Assembly (NCBI GenBank): GCA_020049775.1
Contig: JAGVLO010000009.1
Coordinates: 21,079 to 85,078, forward strand
DNA from: Alphaproteobacteria bacterium
GTDB lineage: Bacteria > Pseudomonadota > Alphaproteobacteria > Rickettsiales > SXRF01
Direction: 5' to 3'
Length of the DNA stretch: 64,000 nt
The notes beneath the pieces are model-generated. The model was not told the DNA's origin. It did no database searches and was given only the letters and a program-made list of their open reading frames with translations. Position numbers and translations under genes: made by a program. This document shows, piece after piece, positions 17,923 through 26,233 of this stretch. Position 1 is the stretch's first letter. Each line of letters begins with the position of its first letter.

Positions 17923-19098
17923 ATGATCGATAATTTTTACGAAAACCTGAAAGGCTTCAGCCAGTTCTCGCAACTGACCGACGAAAGCTATTATGTACCT
18001 GCGCCGGATGACTGGTATGTGGTCATCACCGATGTGAAAGGCTCTACGCAAGCCATCGCCGACGGGCGTTATAAAGAAGTAAACCTTGTGGGTGCGGCAG
18101 CGATTATCGCTGTGTTGAACACTACCGGCCGTATCCCCATCCCTTACGCATTTGGCGGTGACGGTGCTACCATGCTGATTCCAGCCCACATGATCGATAG
18201 CGTCAAAGAAACCCTGTCTGCGGTACAGGCCAAGGTAAAAGCCATTTTTGACATGGAACTGCGCGCAGGCTGTGTGAAAATTTCTGATCTCTATGCAAAA
18301 AAAGCGTGGCTGAAAGTCGCCAAATTCCACCTGTCCCCCGCAATATCACAGGCCGCCTTTCAGGGGACTGCTCTCGCGCTTGCCGAAACATGGCTTAAAA
18401 AAGGCGGCGGGCCGGTTATTAATTGTACGGCAACAAATGCTGACGATGCCAACCTGGAGGGACTGGAGTGCCGCTGGCAACCCATCCAGAACCGCCACGG
18501 CACTATGGTGAGCCTGCTGGTGCGCGTTACGCCGGAGCACGAGGCCAATGCATGGAATCTTTACGGCGATATCATGAAGCAGATTGCAGACATTTATCCG
18601 GAAGCACCCGACGCCTTCCCCGTACAGGCCAACCGCATGCAGATGACCTTTGACTATAGCAAGCTCAGCAAAGAAGCTAAAATCCGTGCGGGACAAAACC
18701 CTGTTTCCTACGCCATCTATCTTTTGCTAATGTATATCCAGAATATGCTGGGTTCATATTCTTTCCGCACAGGCAAAAAGGTTGGCACATTCGACGGCCA
18801 AAAATACCTTGCGGAAATGGCCGCTAACAGCGACGCAAAGAAATTTGACGAAATGCTGCGCATGGTACTCGACAGTACCATTGAGCAAAAAGCATCGTTG
18901 GAAAGTATGCTGAAAGTACGCCAGAAGAAGGGCGAAATCGTTTATGGCATCCATGAATCATCGCAGGCACTAATGACCTGCCTGGTGTTCAGCTTAGCCG
19001 GAAACCATGTGCATTTTGTCGATGGCGCGGACGGCGGCTATGCGCTGGCTGCAAAACAGATGAAACAACAAATTGCAAAAACGGCGGAAGTAGCCTGA
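17923..19098 (+). CDS. DUF3095 family, adenylate/guanylate cyclase-like protein
   Basis: 391 residues. The start DWYVVITDVKGSTQAIADGRYK matches DUF3095, whose fold resembles class III nucleotidyl cyclases: the TDVKGST segment stands where the first metal aspartate lies, and FGGDGATML is where the second lies. A winged-helix-like C-terminal part (about 300-385) follows. Whether it makes a cyclic nucleotide or only senses is unknown. It is first in a three-gene plus-strand group with an MBL-fold protein and an HD-GYP protein, separated by 9 bp and an overlap, which supports a signalling role. Confidence 0.8.
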   Translation: MIDNFYENLKGFSQFSQLTDESYYVPAPDDWYVVITDVKGSTQAIADGRYKEVNLVGAAAIIAVLNTTGRIPIPYAFGGDGATMLIPAHMIDSVKETLSAVQAKVKAIFDMELRAGCVKISDLYAKKAWLKVAKFHLSPAISQAAFQGTALALAETWLKKGGGPVINCTATNADDANLEGLECRWQPIQNRHGTMVSLLVRVTPEHEANAWNLYGDIMKQIADIYPEAPDAFPVQANRMQMTFDYSKLSKEAKIRAGQNPVSYAIYLLLMYIQNMLGSYSFRTGKKVGTFDGQKYLAEMAANSDAKKFDEMLRMVLDSTIEQKASLESMLKVRQKKGEIVYGIHESSQALMTCLVFSLAGNHVHFVDGADGGYALAAKQMKQQIAKTAEVA

Positions 19099-19107
19099 AG
19101 GAAATGC

Positions 19108-19950
19108 ATGACAAGCAATAAGGGATTTACTGCAACATTCTGGGGCGTACGCGGCACCTTTCCCATTACCGGCTCTTCTGTCATGCAGTATGGCGGAAAC
19201 ACATCCTGCATCGAGTTAAACTGCAATGGCGTTTCCATCATTCTCGACGCCGGAACCGGCATCCGCAATCTTGGCGAAAAAATTCAGGAGAAACACATCG
19301 ACATACTGCTCAGCCATAGCCATATTGACCATATATCAGGCCTTCCCTTCTTCAAACCCGCCTATGATAGCGCGCGGAGAATCGACGTATGGGCAGGACA
19401 CCTGAAACCCGAACACAGCCTGCCGCAGGTCATTTCGCATATCATGTCGCCGCCCATTTTCCCGATTACGGACGCAGCCTTCAAAGCAAAAATGCACTAT
19501 CACGATTTCACCGCAGGCGGCGAGCTTAGGGAAGAACGCTGGGAAAAAGCAGGCATACAGATTACCACCTTGCCGTTGAACCACCCCGACCGCGCTACCG
19601 GTTACCGCATTGAATATAACGGTCACAGCCTATGCTACATTACCGACATCGAACATGTACCCGGCAAAATAAATAATGATTTGGTGAAATTCGTTGGTAA
19701 GGCGGACTATCTGGTGTATGACGCCACCTATACCGACGAAACATTCCAGCAATATAAAGGCTGGGGTCATTCCACATGGCAGGAAGCCGTGCGCATCGCC
19801 GATGCCGCTGGCGTCAGAAACCTTGTCCTCTTCCACCACGATCCGGAAGCAACAGATGCAATACTCGACAAGCGTGCCTTGCAAATTGAAAAAGCGCGAA
19901 AGGGTACTTTATTGGCTAAAGAAGGGTTGAAACTATCGATATGCCCGTAA
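19108..19950 (+). CDS. MBL-fold metallohydrolase
   Basis: 280 residues of the metallo-beta-lactamase fold. The metal motif is LLSHSHIDHISGLPFF (HxHxDH), with DAGTGIRNLG before it, a later D in YDATYTD, and HHDPEATD near the end. The N-terminal FWGVRGTFPITG and YGGNTSC are found in PhnP/RNase Z-like branches that act as phosphodiesterases. AAGGAAATGC precedes the ATG. In this operon it may act on a cyclic nucleotide or a related phosphodiester; this is inferred from its neighbours only. It overlaps the HD-GYP gene by 10 bp. Confidence 0.88.
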   Translation: MTSNKGFTATFWGVRGTFPITGSSVMQYGGNTSCIELNCNGVSIILDAGTGIRNLGEKIQEKHIDILLSHSHIDHISGLPFFKPAYDSARRIDVWAGHLKPEHSLPQVISHIMSPPIFPITDAAFKAKMHYHDFTAGGELREERWEKAGIQITTLPLNHPDRATGYRIEYNGHSLCYITDIEHVPGKINNDLVKFVGKADYLVYDATYTDETFQQYKGWGHSTWQEAVRIADAAGVRNLVLFHHDPEATDAILDKRALQIEKARKGTLLAKEGLKLSICP

Positions 19951-21554
19951 ATGAACCTCTTAAACTTGTAGAAAGATTAACTTCGATTGGCATTGCGCTA
20001 TCGAACGAAAATAACCTCGACCGCTTGCTGGAAATCATTCTGCTGGAGGCCATCGACCTTTCGCATTCCGAGGGCGGCACGCTCTATCACCTCACCGAGG
20101 ATAATCGGCTGGAGTTTGCAATTATACGCAACAATACACTTAAAATCGCTTACGGCGGCTCAACCGGAACTAAAGTACCGATTCCACCACTGCAGATATA
20201 CGACCCTAAAACCAATGAGCCGAATTACGCGGTGCAGGCCGTGTTTGCCACGCTGATGAAAAAACCCATCAATATTCCGGATGTCTATACATCCGATGAT
20301 TTTGACTTTGACGGTGTGAAGAAATTCGACAAGGAACATAACTACCGAACACATTCGATGCTCACCATTCCGTTACTGAACCATAAGAAAGAAGCGCTCG
20401 GCTGCCTGCAGCTTATCAATGCACGCAATCCGGAGAGCGGAAAAGTGGTTCCCTTCAGCCCGCAGCTGCGCCAGATAATGCAATCACTTGCCTCACAAGC
20501 CGCCATCACGCTCGACAATAAAATGCTGATTGTAGCGCAGAAGGATCTTCTGGAATCGTTCATCAAACTCATCGCCAAGGCGATTGATGCCAAATCACCC
20601 TACACGGGTGCGCATTGCGAGCGCGTACCCGTACTCACCAACATGCTGGCTAAAGCGGCATGTGACGCAACAGATGGCATATTCAGCGATTTCAGCCTGA
20701 CAGATGAAGAAAAATACGAGCTGCATATCGCGGGCTGGCTGCATGATTGCGGCAAGGTTACCACGCCCGTGCATATCATGGACAAGGCCACCAAGCTCGA
20801 AGCCATCTATGACCGTGTAAACACTATTCGCGGGCGATTTGAAATACTCAAGCGCGAGACACGCATCACCATGATGGAAGCGCTGCAGAAAAAAAATGCA
20901 GACAGCAACGCCGTAAAACAAAACTACGAAGCACGCATAAAACAACTGGATGACGACATGGCCTTTATCGCCAAGGCCAATATCGGCGGCGAGTTCATGT
21001 CTGACGCCGACCTTGAGCGCCTGAAGCTGATTGCACAAAATTATACGCTGGATGATGGTACAGGCATTATCCCCGCCCTGTCGGAAAACGAACTCTACAA
21101 CTTGAGCATACGCCGTGGAACGCTGACGGCAGAGGACCGCAAAATCATGGAAGATCACATGGTACATACCTGCGCCATGCTGGAAGCCCTGCCCTTTCCT
21201 AAACATTTAAGGCGTGTGCCTGAGTATGCCGGAGGCCACCACGAACGCATGGATGGCAAGGGCTACCCCAAGGGCATCAAGGCCGGCACCATGTCAGTAC
21301 CTGCACGCATGATGGCAATTGCCGACGTGTTCGAGGCGCTTACCGCCAAAGACCGCCCCTACAAGCCTGCCAAAAAGCTGTCGGAGTCGATGCAGATAAT
21401 CGGCCAGATGAAGAAACAGCACCATCTTGACCCTGATATTGTTGATTTTTTTGTAACTTCGCGAGTATATCTCGACTTTGCCCGCAAATATCTGGATTCG
21501 CACCTTATCGACGAAGTGGACGAAGCCACAATTCTGGCTATAAAGCCTGTATAA
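19941..21554 (+). CDS. GAF domain HD-GYP phosphodiesterase-like protein
   Basis: 537 residues. A GAF sensor domain occupies about 10-190 (SEGGTLYHLTEDNRLEF, THSMLTIPLLN, LGCLQLINA). The HD domain follows, with the metal pair in AGWLHDCGKVTTP, and the GYP motif is HHERMDGKGYPKG. HD-GYP proteins hydrolyse cyclic di-GMP. Between HD and GYP there is an unusually long helical insert (about 290-390) not found in the minimal domain. No transmembrane segment or receiver domain is seen, so it is a cytoplasmic sensor whose ligand would bind GAF. It ends the signalling operon. Confidence 0.9.
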   Translation: MPVNEPLKLVERLTSIGIALSNENNLDRLLEIILLEAIDLSHSEGGTLYHLTEDNRLEFAIIRNNTLKIAYGGSTGTKVPIPPLQIYDPKTNEPNYAVQAVFATLMKKPINIPDVYTSDDFDFDGVKKFDKEHNYRTHSMLTIPLLNHKKEALGCLQLINARNPESGKVVPFSPQLRQIMQSLASQAAITLDNKMLIVAQKDLLESFIKLIAKAIDAKSPYTGAHCERVPVLTNMLAKAACDATDGIFSDFSLTDEEKYELHIAGWLHDCGKVTTPVHIMDKATKLEAIYDRVNTIRGRFEILKRETRITMMEALQKKNADSNAVKQNYEARIKQLDDDMAFIAKANIGGEFMSDADLERLKLIAQNYTLDDGTGIIPALSENELYNLSIRRGTLTAEDRKIMEDHMVHTCAMLEALPFPKHLRRVPEYAGGHHERMDGKGYPKGIKAGTMSVPARMMAIADVFEALTAKDRPYKPAKKLSESMQIIGQMKKQHHLDPDIVDFFVTSRVYLDFARKYLDSHLIDEVDEATILAIKPV

Positions 21555-21594
21555 ATAGACTTTTATCCCCGCCAAATGATGCTATATCGATGCC

Positions 21595-23451
21595 ATGGCG
21601 GAACGATTACTCATAAATCTTGAAGACGTATCACTGACCTTTGGCGGAAAACCATTGTTCGAAGGCCTGCGCATGAATATCTGCGAGGGCGATAAAATCT
21701 GCCTTGTCGGCAGAAACGGCGCGGGCAAAACCACATTGATGAGGCTGATTACCGGCGATCTGGAAATTGACGCAGGTGTGCGCTTCATGCTGCCCGGCCT
21801 GAACTTTGGCTATCTCGCACAGAAGGTAGATACCAACCCGCAGCATACGGTGCGGGAGTTCGTGCTGTCCGGCCTGAGAGACATCTCGGAAATCGAATAT
21901 CGCGGCCATCTGGCAGACATGATGATGGAGCCGCTGGAACTGGTGCCGGATGCCACCATGAACACGCTTTCCGGTGGGCAGCTGCGCCGCGCCGCGCTAG
22001 CACGCGCGCTGATTGAAGAACCGGACGTGCTGCTGCTGGACGAGCCGACCAACCATCTGGACATATCAGCCATCGAGTGGCTGGAGAATTACCTGCGGCA
22101 ATATCGCGGCGCACTGGTATGCGTCAGCCACGACCGCACATTCCTCAACGCCATATCGCAAAAAGTGTTCTGGATAGACCATCATAAAATCCGAATTTGC
22201 CCCTATGGTTATAAGCAGTTCGACGACTGGGCGGAGCTAGTGGTGCAGCAAGAAGCGCGCGAAATCCAGAATATGCAGAAAAAACTGGCTGCCGAAGTGG
22301 ATTGGACGCAAGGTGGCGTCACCGGCCGCCGCAAACGCAACCAGCGCCGCCTGGGCGAACTGTACCGACTGCGCGATAAACTAAAAACTGACAAGGCCGC
22401 ATACAACCAGCGCATGCGCGTGATTGAGACTGACACGCTTAAGCCGGTGCAGGCATCAAAAATTATTGCCGAGTTCAAACATGTCAGCAAATCCTTCACG
22501 CGCGATGGTGTGGTTACACCCATACTGGATGATTTCAGTTTTAGAATATTGCGCGGCGACCGCATCGGTATTGTGGGCAAGAACGGCTCCGGAAAATCTA
22601 CTGTTATACGGCTGCTGATTGGTGAAATGGAAGCCGATAGCGGCAGGGTAGCACGCGGGAAAAATATCGAGATCGCCTATTTCGACCAGAACCGCGTAGA
22701 GCTTAACCCCAACAAGACATTGTGGGATACGCTCTGCCCCAGCGGCGGGGATTATGTATTCCTTGGCAGCGGCGATGGCCAGCGCCCCATCCATGTCTGC
22801 GGCTATTTGAAAAACTTCCTGTTTGATCCGCGCATCGCCCGCGACCGCGTAGGTACGCTCTCCGGCGGCCAGCAAAACCGCCTGATGCTCGCCAAGCTGA
22901 TGACCAACCCCGGCAACCTGCTCATACTCGACGAACCCACCAACGACCTCGATATGGACACGCTCGATATGCTGCAGGAAATGCTCTCGGACTATAAGGG
23001 TACGCTAATTATCGTCAGTCACGACCGTGACTTCCTCGACCGCACCGTAACCGAAATACTGGCGTTTGAAGGAGATGCAAAGATAGAGGGATTTATCGGC
23101 GGCTATAGCGATTATTACGCGGCAAAACAAAAAAGAAACGCGCCTGCACCCCAGAAGAAAGCAGCAAAAGCAGTTGCAGCACCCGAACCATCAGACTCCG
23201 CAAGCAAGCAGAAATCAAAAATGGCCTATACGTTGCTGCATGAGCTGGAAAGCCTTCCGGATAAAATCCACTCGCTGGAAAATGAAATCCAGCAGCTCAA
23301 CGACAGGCTACTTGAACCCGATCTTTATATCAGCGACCCAGCCGCTTTTGATGCGGCCACGAAGCGTATCGGCAAAGCGCAAAAAGAACTGGAACGCGCT
23401 GAAGCCCGCTGGGTTGAGCTTGAGGAGATGAAGCAAGGTTCTGAAGCCTAA
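21595..23451 (+). CDS. uup: ABC-F ATPase, Uup-like
   Basis: 618 residues with two ABC ATPase domains and no membrane segments. Walker A motifs are GRNGAGKTTL and GKNGSGKSTV; signatures are LSGGQLRRAALARAL and LSGGQQNRLMLAKLM; Walker B is LLLDEPTNHLD and LILDEPTNDLD. An interdomain linker (about 240-290) and a C-terminal basic coiled coil (about 510-615) match the Uup branch, which acts on ribosomes or branched DNA intermediates. The start lies in ATGCCATGG with a weak ribosome site. Its stop overlaps the convergent ATP-grasp gene by 4 bp. Confidence 0.88.
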   Translation: MAERLLINLEDVSLTFGGKPLFEGLRMNICEGDKICLVGRNGAGKTTLMRLITGDLEIDAGVRFMLPGLNFGYLAQKVDTNPQHTVREFVLSGLRDISEIEYRGHLADMMMEPLELVPDATMNTLSGGQLRRAALARALIEEPDVLLLDEPTNHLDISAIEWLENYLRQYRGALVCVSHDRTFLNAISQKVFWIDHHKIRICPYGYKQFDDWAELVVQQEAREIQNMQKKLAAEVDWTQGGVTGRRKRNQRRLGELYRLRDKLKTDKAAYNQRMRVIETDTLKPVQASKIIAEFKHVSKSFTRDGVVTPILDDFSFRILRGDRIGIVGKNGSGKSTVIRLLIGEMEADSGRVARGKNIEIAYFDQNRVELNPNKTLWDTLCPSGGDYVFLGSGDGQRPIHVCGYLKNFLFDPRIARDRVGTLSGGQQNRLMLAKLMTNPGNLLILDEPTNDLDMDTLDMLQEMLSDYKGTLIIVSHDRDFLDRTVTEILAFEGDAKIEGFIGGYSDYYAAKQKRNAPAPQKKAAKAVAAPEPSDSASKQKSKMAYTLLHELESLPDKIHSLENEIQQLNDRLLEPDLYISDPAAFDAATKRIGKAQKELERAEARWVELEEMKQGSEA

Positions 23452-24389
23452 GCCTTGGGAAGGTGTTGTGCAATCATGCGCGCAATATGCTGCGCCCATG
23501 AGCCTTTGCCTGCACGCTCAAAACAATCGGGATACAGGCCGGGAATAGTGTTTTCATCCACGATAAGATATTTGTTCAAGCGCTCCGAAAAAATACAATC
23601 AAAGCCAATCATATCCGCCCCCAGCACCTCGCAGGCCGCTTTTACAAGTCCAACGACCGGTGCGGGATCGGCATAATCTGCCGCGCCGCCTACACGCCCC
23701 GGATCATACACCTTCCATCCATCAACGAAACGCTCCGGCCGTTTGCGGTATCCATAGACCAGTTCGCGATCTATCATCACCACACTTATCCAGCGGCTGA
23801 TATCGTTTGGCTCAAAGCGCTCGCAATATATTTGTATAGGCTGTGCATGAAACGAAGCGGCGTATTGCACGATATCCAGCAGTTCCTGCCGCGTCTTTAC
23901 CATGGTCACGCCATGGCCGAAACTTCCCATCACCGGCTTGAGCAACAGCTTGCCCCACTGTTCGAGCAAATGGCCCATAGACTCAACATCATCAGAACTG
24001 AACTGGCAAAATTCAGGGACACCGATCCCCTTTGCCGCAAGCAAGCTATGGGCGGAAAATTTGTTCCAGCTGCGCTCAACCGCATACGGATCAGGCAATA
24101 CGCGCATATGCTGCGAAAGGGATTTAAGGCAGTGCATGTCAGCGGACTGCATATCTTCCGGCAAAATGTAGAACCAGTATAGCAGGTCAAAATCCGCCTT
24201 GCTTCCATCTCCAAGGCAAATACCTGTATCACGGACGTCAGATTGTGGTAAGTCCACATGCGTGTAGCCAATGCCCGCACTTTCCAGATGCGCCTGCAGC
24301 TCCCGCAACACAGAAGACGGCATAATGCCTTTATGTATGCTGTCGCCTTCTTCCCTTATGGGGATATACAACCCAACGCGCTTGCGCAC
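23448..24389 (-). CDS. ATP-grasp ligase, RimK-like
   Basis: 313 residues from GTG 24389 (AGGGTG upstream). The ATP-grasp core shows KFSAHSLLAAKGIGVP, LLLKPVMGSFGHGV (the phosphate-binding loop), the acidic IGFDCIFSE and DENTIPGLYP, where Asp/Glu/Asn bind magnesium. ATP-grasp enzymes of this size join a carboxylate to an amine or hydroxyl nucleophile; RimK adds glutamate and the graspetide enzymes cross-link peptides. It is the last gene of a minus-strand string that includes two paralogous secreted small peptides directly upstream (72-bp gap). That pairing makes a peptide-modifying role possible but unproved. Confidence 0.85.
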   Translation of the reverse strand: MRKRVGLYIPIREEGDSIHKGIMPSSVLRELQAHLESAGIGYTHVDLPQSDVRDTGICLGDGSKADFDLLYWFYILPEDMQSADMHCLKSLSQHMRVLPDPYAVERSWNKFSAHSLLAAKGIGVPEFCQFSSDDVESMGHLLEQWGKLLLKPVMGSFGHGVTMVKTRQELLDIVQYAASFHAQPIQIYCERFEPNDISRWISVVMIDRELVYGYRKRPERFVDGWKVYDPGRVGGAADYADPAPVVGLVKAACEVLGADMIGFDCIFSERLNKYLIVDENTIPGLYPDCFERAGKGSWAQHIARMIAQHLPKA

Positions 24390-24461
24390 CCCGACACCCT
24401 ACCATTTGTTTACGCCACCATAGTAATGGCAGAATGTTATGGCTTGGTTAACGCCCGCCCG

Positions 24462-24590
24462 CTAAGGCGTGGTAAGGCACATAAGGTCAGTGGGATCACA
24501 CTGCGCCTGCGCAACAGCAACCATGCCAACCGCACCCAGCGCCAGTAACACCGCCGCGGCAAGTACATATATTCTACGACGTGACGCCAT
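24462..24590 (-). CDS. 42-residue secreted small peptide, paralogue B
   Basis: A short gene with basic start MASRRRIYVLAAAVLLALGA, a hydrophobic segment ending with a signal-peptidase-like Ala-x-Ala (VAQA), and the tail QCDPTDLMCLTTP. It is a clear paralogue of the next gene: both are 42 residues, have the same membrane segment, and share AQCxPxDLMCxxTP at the C-terminus. AAGCAGG lies upstream of the ATG. Cleavage after AQA would release a 13-residue peptide with two cysteines six residues apart. It is not a standard lipobox, because Q precedes the first Cys. The gene lies 12 bp after its paralogue. Confidence 0.65.
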   Translation of the reverse strand: MASRRRIYVLAAAVLLALGAVGMVAVAQAQCDPTDLMCLTTP

Positions 24591-24602
24591 AAAAACCTGC
24601 TT

Positions 24603-24731
24603 CTACGGCGTACTCATGCACATAAGATCCATGGGGCCGCACTGCGCCTGCGCAGTGGCAACAACACCGATGGCGCCCACCAATACCAGCAATACGGCAA
24701 GCATGATGTATTTCTTGTAATGCGGTAACAT
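24603..24731 (-). CDS. 42-residue secreted small peptide, paralogue A
   Basis: It starts at ATG 24731 with an excellent AAGGAG site seven bases ahead, which makes translation very likely. It has a lysine-rich start MLPHYKKYIML, a hydrophobic core, then VATAQA and the tail QCGPMDLMCMSTP. Comparison with paralogue B shows that the last 14 residues (AQCxPxDLMCxxTP) and the length are kept while the hydrophobic part drifts, as expected if the tail is the functional part. The family is not one I recognise. Confidence 0.7.
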   Translation of the reverse strand: MLPHYKKYIMLAVLLVLVGAIGVVATAQAQCGPMDLMCMSTP

Positions 24732-24757
24732 AATATTACTCCTTCACTGTTACATTA

Positions 24758-24877
24758 TCAAAAAATTCCCTGTACGCCCCTGCTGACCAGCAGGATAATG
24801 AAGATAAATAACGCTATTATCAACCAGAACGACAGGCGACACGAATGGCGCGATTCCGTTTTTCTATCCGTTTGCAT
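24758..24877 (-). CDS. 39-residue single-pass membrane protein
   Basis: ATG at 24877 with GGGGAGTGGAAG upstream. The product has a polar basic start (MQTDRKTESRHSCRL) and one strong membrane helix, FWLIIALFIFIILLV, ending in SRGVQGIF. It overlaps the end of the preceding small gene by 14 bp in another frame and lies 26 bp before paralogue A. Single-pass proteins this small often bind larger membrane complexes. With the cbb3 operon close by, an oxidase link is conceivable but unsupported. Confidence 0.55.
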   Translation of the reverse strand: MQTDRKTESRHSCRLSFWLIIALFIFIILLVSRGVQGIF

Positions 24878-25067
24878 GTCTTCCACTCCCCACCATCGCT
24901 TCGCAATCCGGCTCCTCTTCAAGCACATTATAAACATATTGCACCACATCGTGCCTCTGGCACAGACGCGCTGAAACTACAGGCCCCATACGCTGTATTG
25001 CTTCCTTTGCGTGGTCAATGACCTCCAGCACATATGCGTCCGCAAGATGTATCATGCTATGCCCCAC
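24864..25067 (-). CDS. Small cytoplasmic protein, 67 residues
   Basis: The start is either GTG 25067, whose first base overlaps the upstream TAG, or ATG 25055. The product is soluble, acidic and helical (MIHLADAYVLEVIDHAKEAI) with three cysteines, and I cannot name a family. It is second in a string of five tiny minus-strand genes facing an FNR-type box. Confidence 0.5.
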   Translation of the reverse strand: MGHSMIHLADAYVLEVIDHAKEAIQRMGPVVSARLCQRHDVVQYVYNVLEEEPDCEAMVGSGRHANG

Positions 25068-25246
25068 TAATCCGCCAACAGTCCCAAGGCGGCATGCCCC
25101 CTCAAACGGCTGGCATACTCTTCGATCTCGCTGATGGTCAGACTTTCGATATCACCTACCAAAGCGCATTCCATAGAATGTAACGCCTTAAAAGCCTCTA
25201 TATTTCTATAATTCAATGTATTTTCAGTTATTTCCTTGCTAGCCAT
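25067..25246 (-). CDS. Small cytoplasmic protein, 59 residues
   Basis: ATG at 25246 with GAGG eight bases upstream. The frame extends two codons further, to a GTG, but without a better ribosome site. The product is helical with no cleavage signal (ALVGDIESLTISEIEEYASR) and is unrecognised. It is the first gene of the minus-strand string and starts about 70 bp from the TTGAC-N4-GTCAA box shared with the divergent regulator gene. The sequence TATAAT read leftward at 25281-25276 could be its -10 element. Confidence 0.55.
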   Translation of the reverse strand: MASKEITENTLNYRNIEAFKALHSMECALVGDIESLTISEIEEYASRLRGHAALGLLAD

Positions 25247-25313
25247 ACACACCTCGCTTAGCCTCCCTTGTCTTGATTATATGGGCATCATAGGCCTGTG
25301 GGCATAAAAGCAT

Positions 25314-25327
25314 TTGACTATGGTCAA
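25314..25327. promoter_or_regulatory. FNR/Crp-family box between fnr-like gene and divergent small genes
   Basis: TTGACTATGGTCAA is a perfect TTGAC-N4-GTCAA palindrome of the FNR/FixK type. It sits 47 bp before the fnr-like ATG and about 70 bp from the divergent small-gene start, so it can serve either side, including autoregulation. Two further perfect copies occur downstream. Confidence 0.75.
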
Positions 25328-25374
25328 CGGAGGTAAAATAATGCTTCTTTCTAACAAACCTTTGTAATTTAACT

Positions 25375-26133
25375 ATGTCTACCACCGTTGCACCACAAAC
25401 CATCCACGCCATGCTACTCTTCGCCGGACTGAGCGAGAATGAAAAGAACGAACTGATAAAAGGCGGCCGCCTACGCCAGTGTTCACGCGGGGAACATCTG
25501 TTCCTGCATGGGGATCCTGTAAAATCGTTCTACATCATCAGTAAAGGTACCGTACAGCTGTTCCGCGAAACACCAGACGGTCATGAAAAAACCATCGACG
25601 TCGTCAAATCAGGACAGACGATGTGTGAAAGCGAAATTTTGGATTCCTGCCGTAATCACCGCGTCAATGCCATGGCGCTTAATGATGTAACAGTCATGGA
25701 GTTTCCGGTAGCGTGGTTGAAAGATAGTGCGCGCAAATATAGTGCGTTCGCGCTTAACCTGTTATCACACATTGCGCAGCAAGCGCATATGGCAGAGGTG
25801 GAAGCCGAACAACGCGCCAATATGAAAGCGGCACAGCTAGTTGCATGTTTCCTGCAACGCATGTGTGTACTCTATGATTTCGACCCCAAAGGATTTGAAC
25901 TCCCCTACAGCAAAACCATCATAGCAAGCCGTATCGGTATGGAGCTGGAAACATTCTCGCGCACGCTTGCGAAATTGAAAGAGCATGGCATACTTGTGAA
26001 AGGCTCTCACGTTTCCATTACCGACCTTGCTAGCGTTGAACAATATGTGTGCGCTGCCTGCTCAATTGCAGAAGACTGCCCGACACATAAAGAAATGGAA
26101 CGCAAAAGCAGCAACAAGTCTGGCGACGCGTAG
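25375..26133 (+). CDS. Crp/Fnr-family transcriptional regulator
   Basis: 252 residues. A cyclic-nucleotide-binding-like sensor domain (about 15-130) is followed by a dimer helix and a winged helix-turn-helix. The recognition helix contains ELETFSR (E192-x2-S195-R196), the FNR-type contact set that reads TTGA half-sites and fits the three nearby boxes. The N-terminal four-cysteine cluster of classical FNR is absent. Instead, a C-terminal cluster CAACSIAEDC (C226, C229, C235) could bind an iron-sulfur centre or metal. It probably governs the neighbouring cbb3 oxidase, the divergent small genes and itself. The ribosome site is weak. Confidence 0.9.
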   Translation: MSTTVAPQTIHAMLLFAGLSENEKNELIKGGRLRQCSRGEHLFLHGDPVKSFYIISKGTVQLFRETPDGHEKTIDVVKSGQTMCESEILDSCRNHRVNAMALNDVTVMEFPVAWLKDSARKYSAFALNLLSHIAQQAHMAEVEAEQRANMKAAQLVACFLQRMCVLYDFDPKGFELPYSKTIIASRIGMELETFSRTLAKLKEHGILVKGSHVSITDLASVEQYVCAACSIAEDCPTHKEMERKSSNKSGDA

Positions 26134-26187
26134 CCATCCCTGAGTCACTTTCTTCATTCTGAATATTTTCAATATCATTTTTGTTTC

Positions 26188-26201
26188 TTGACTGGCGTCA
26201 A
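26188..26201. promoter_or_regulatory. FNR/Crp-family box ahead of putative small RNA
   Basis: TTGACTGGCGTCAA is a second perfect TTGAC-N4-GTCAA palindrome. It is 55 bp after the regulator's stop and about 40 bp before the predicted start of a short terminated transcript, the class II activator position. GATAAA at 26222-26227 could be the -10. Confidence 0.7.
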
Positions 26202-26233
26202 ATACTCGCACGCCATTTAGCGATAAAAAGAAC

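Noticed and set aside
24387..24732. Two plus-strand frames over the small peptide genes
   Set aside because: The minus-strand paralogues have ribosome sites and a conserved tail; the plus-strand frames share likeness only because they read the same duplication.
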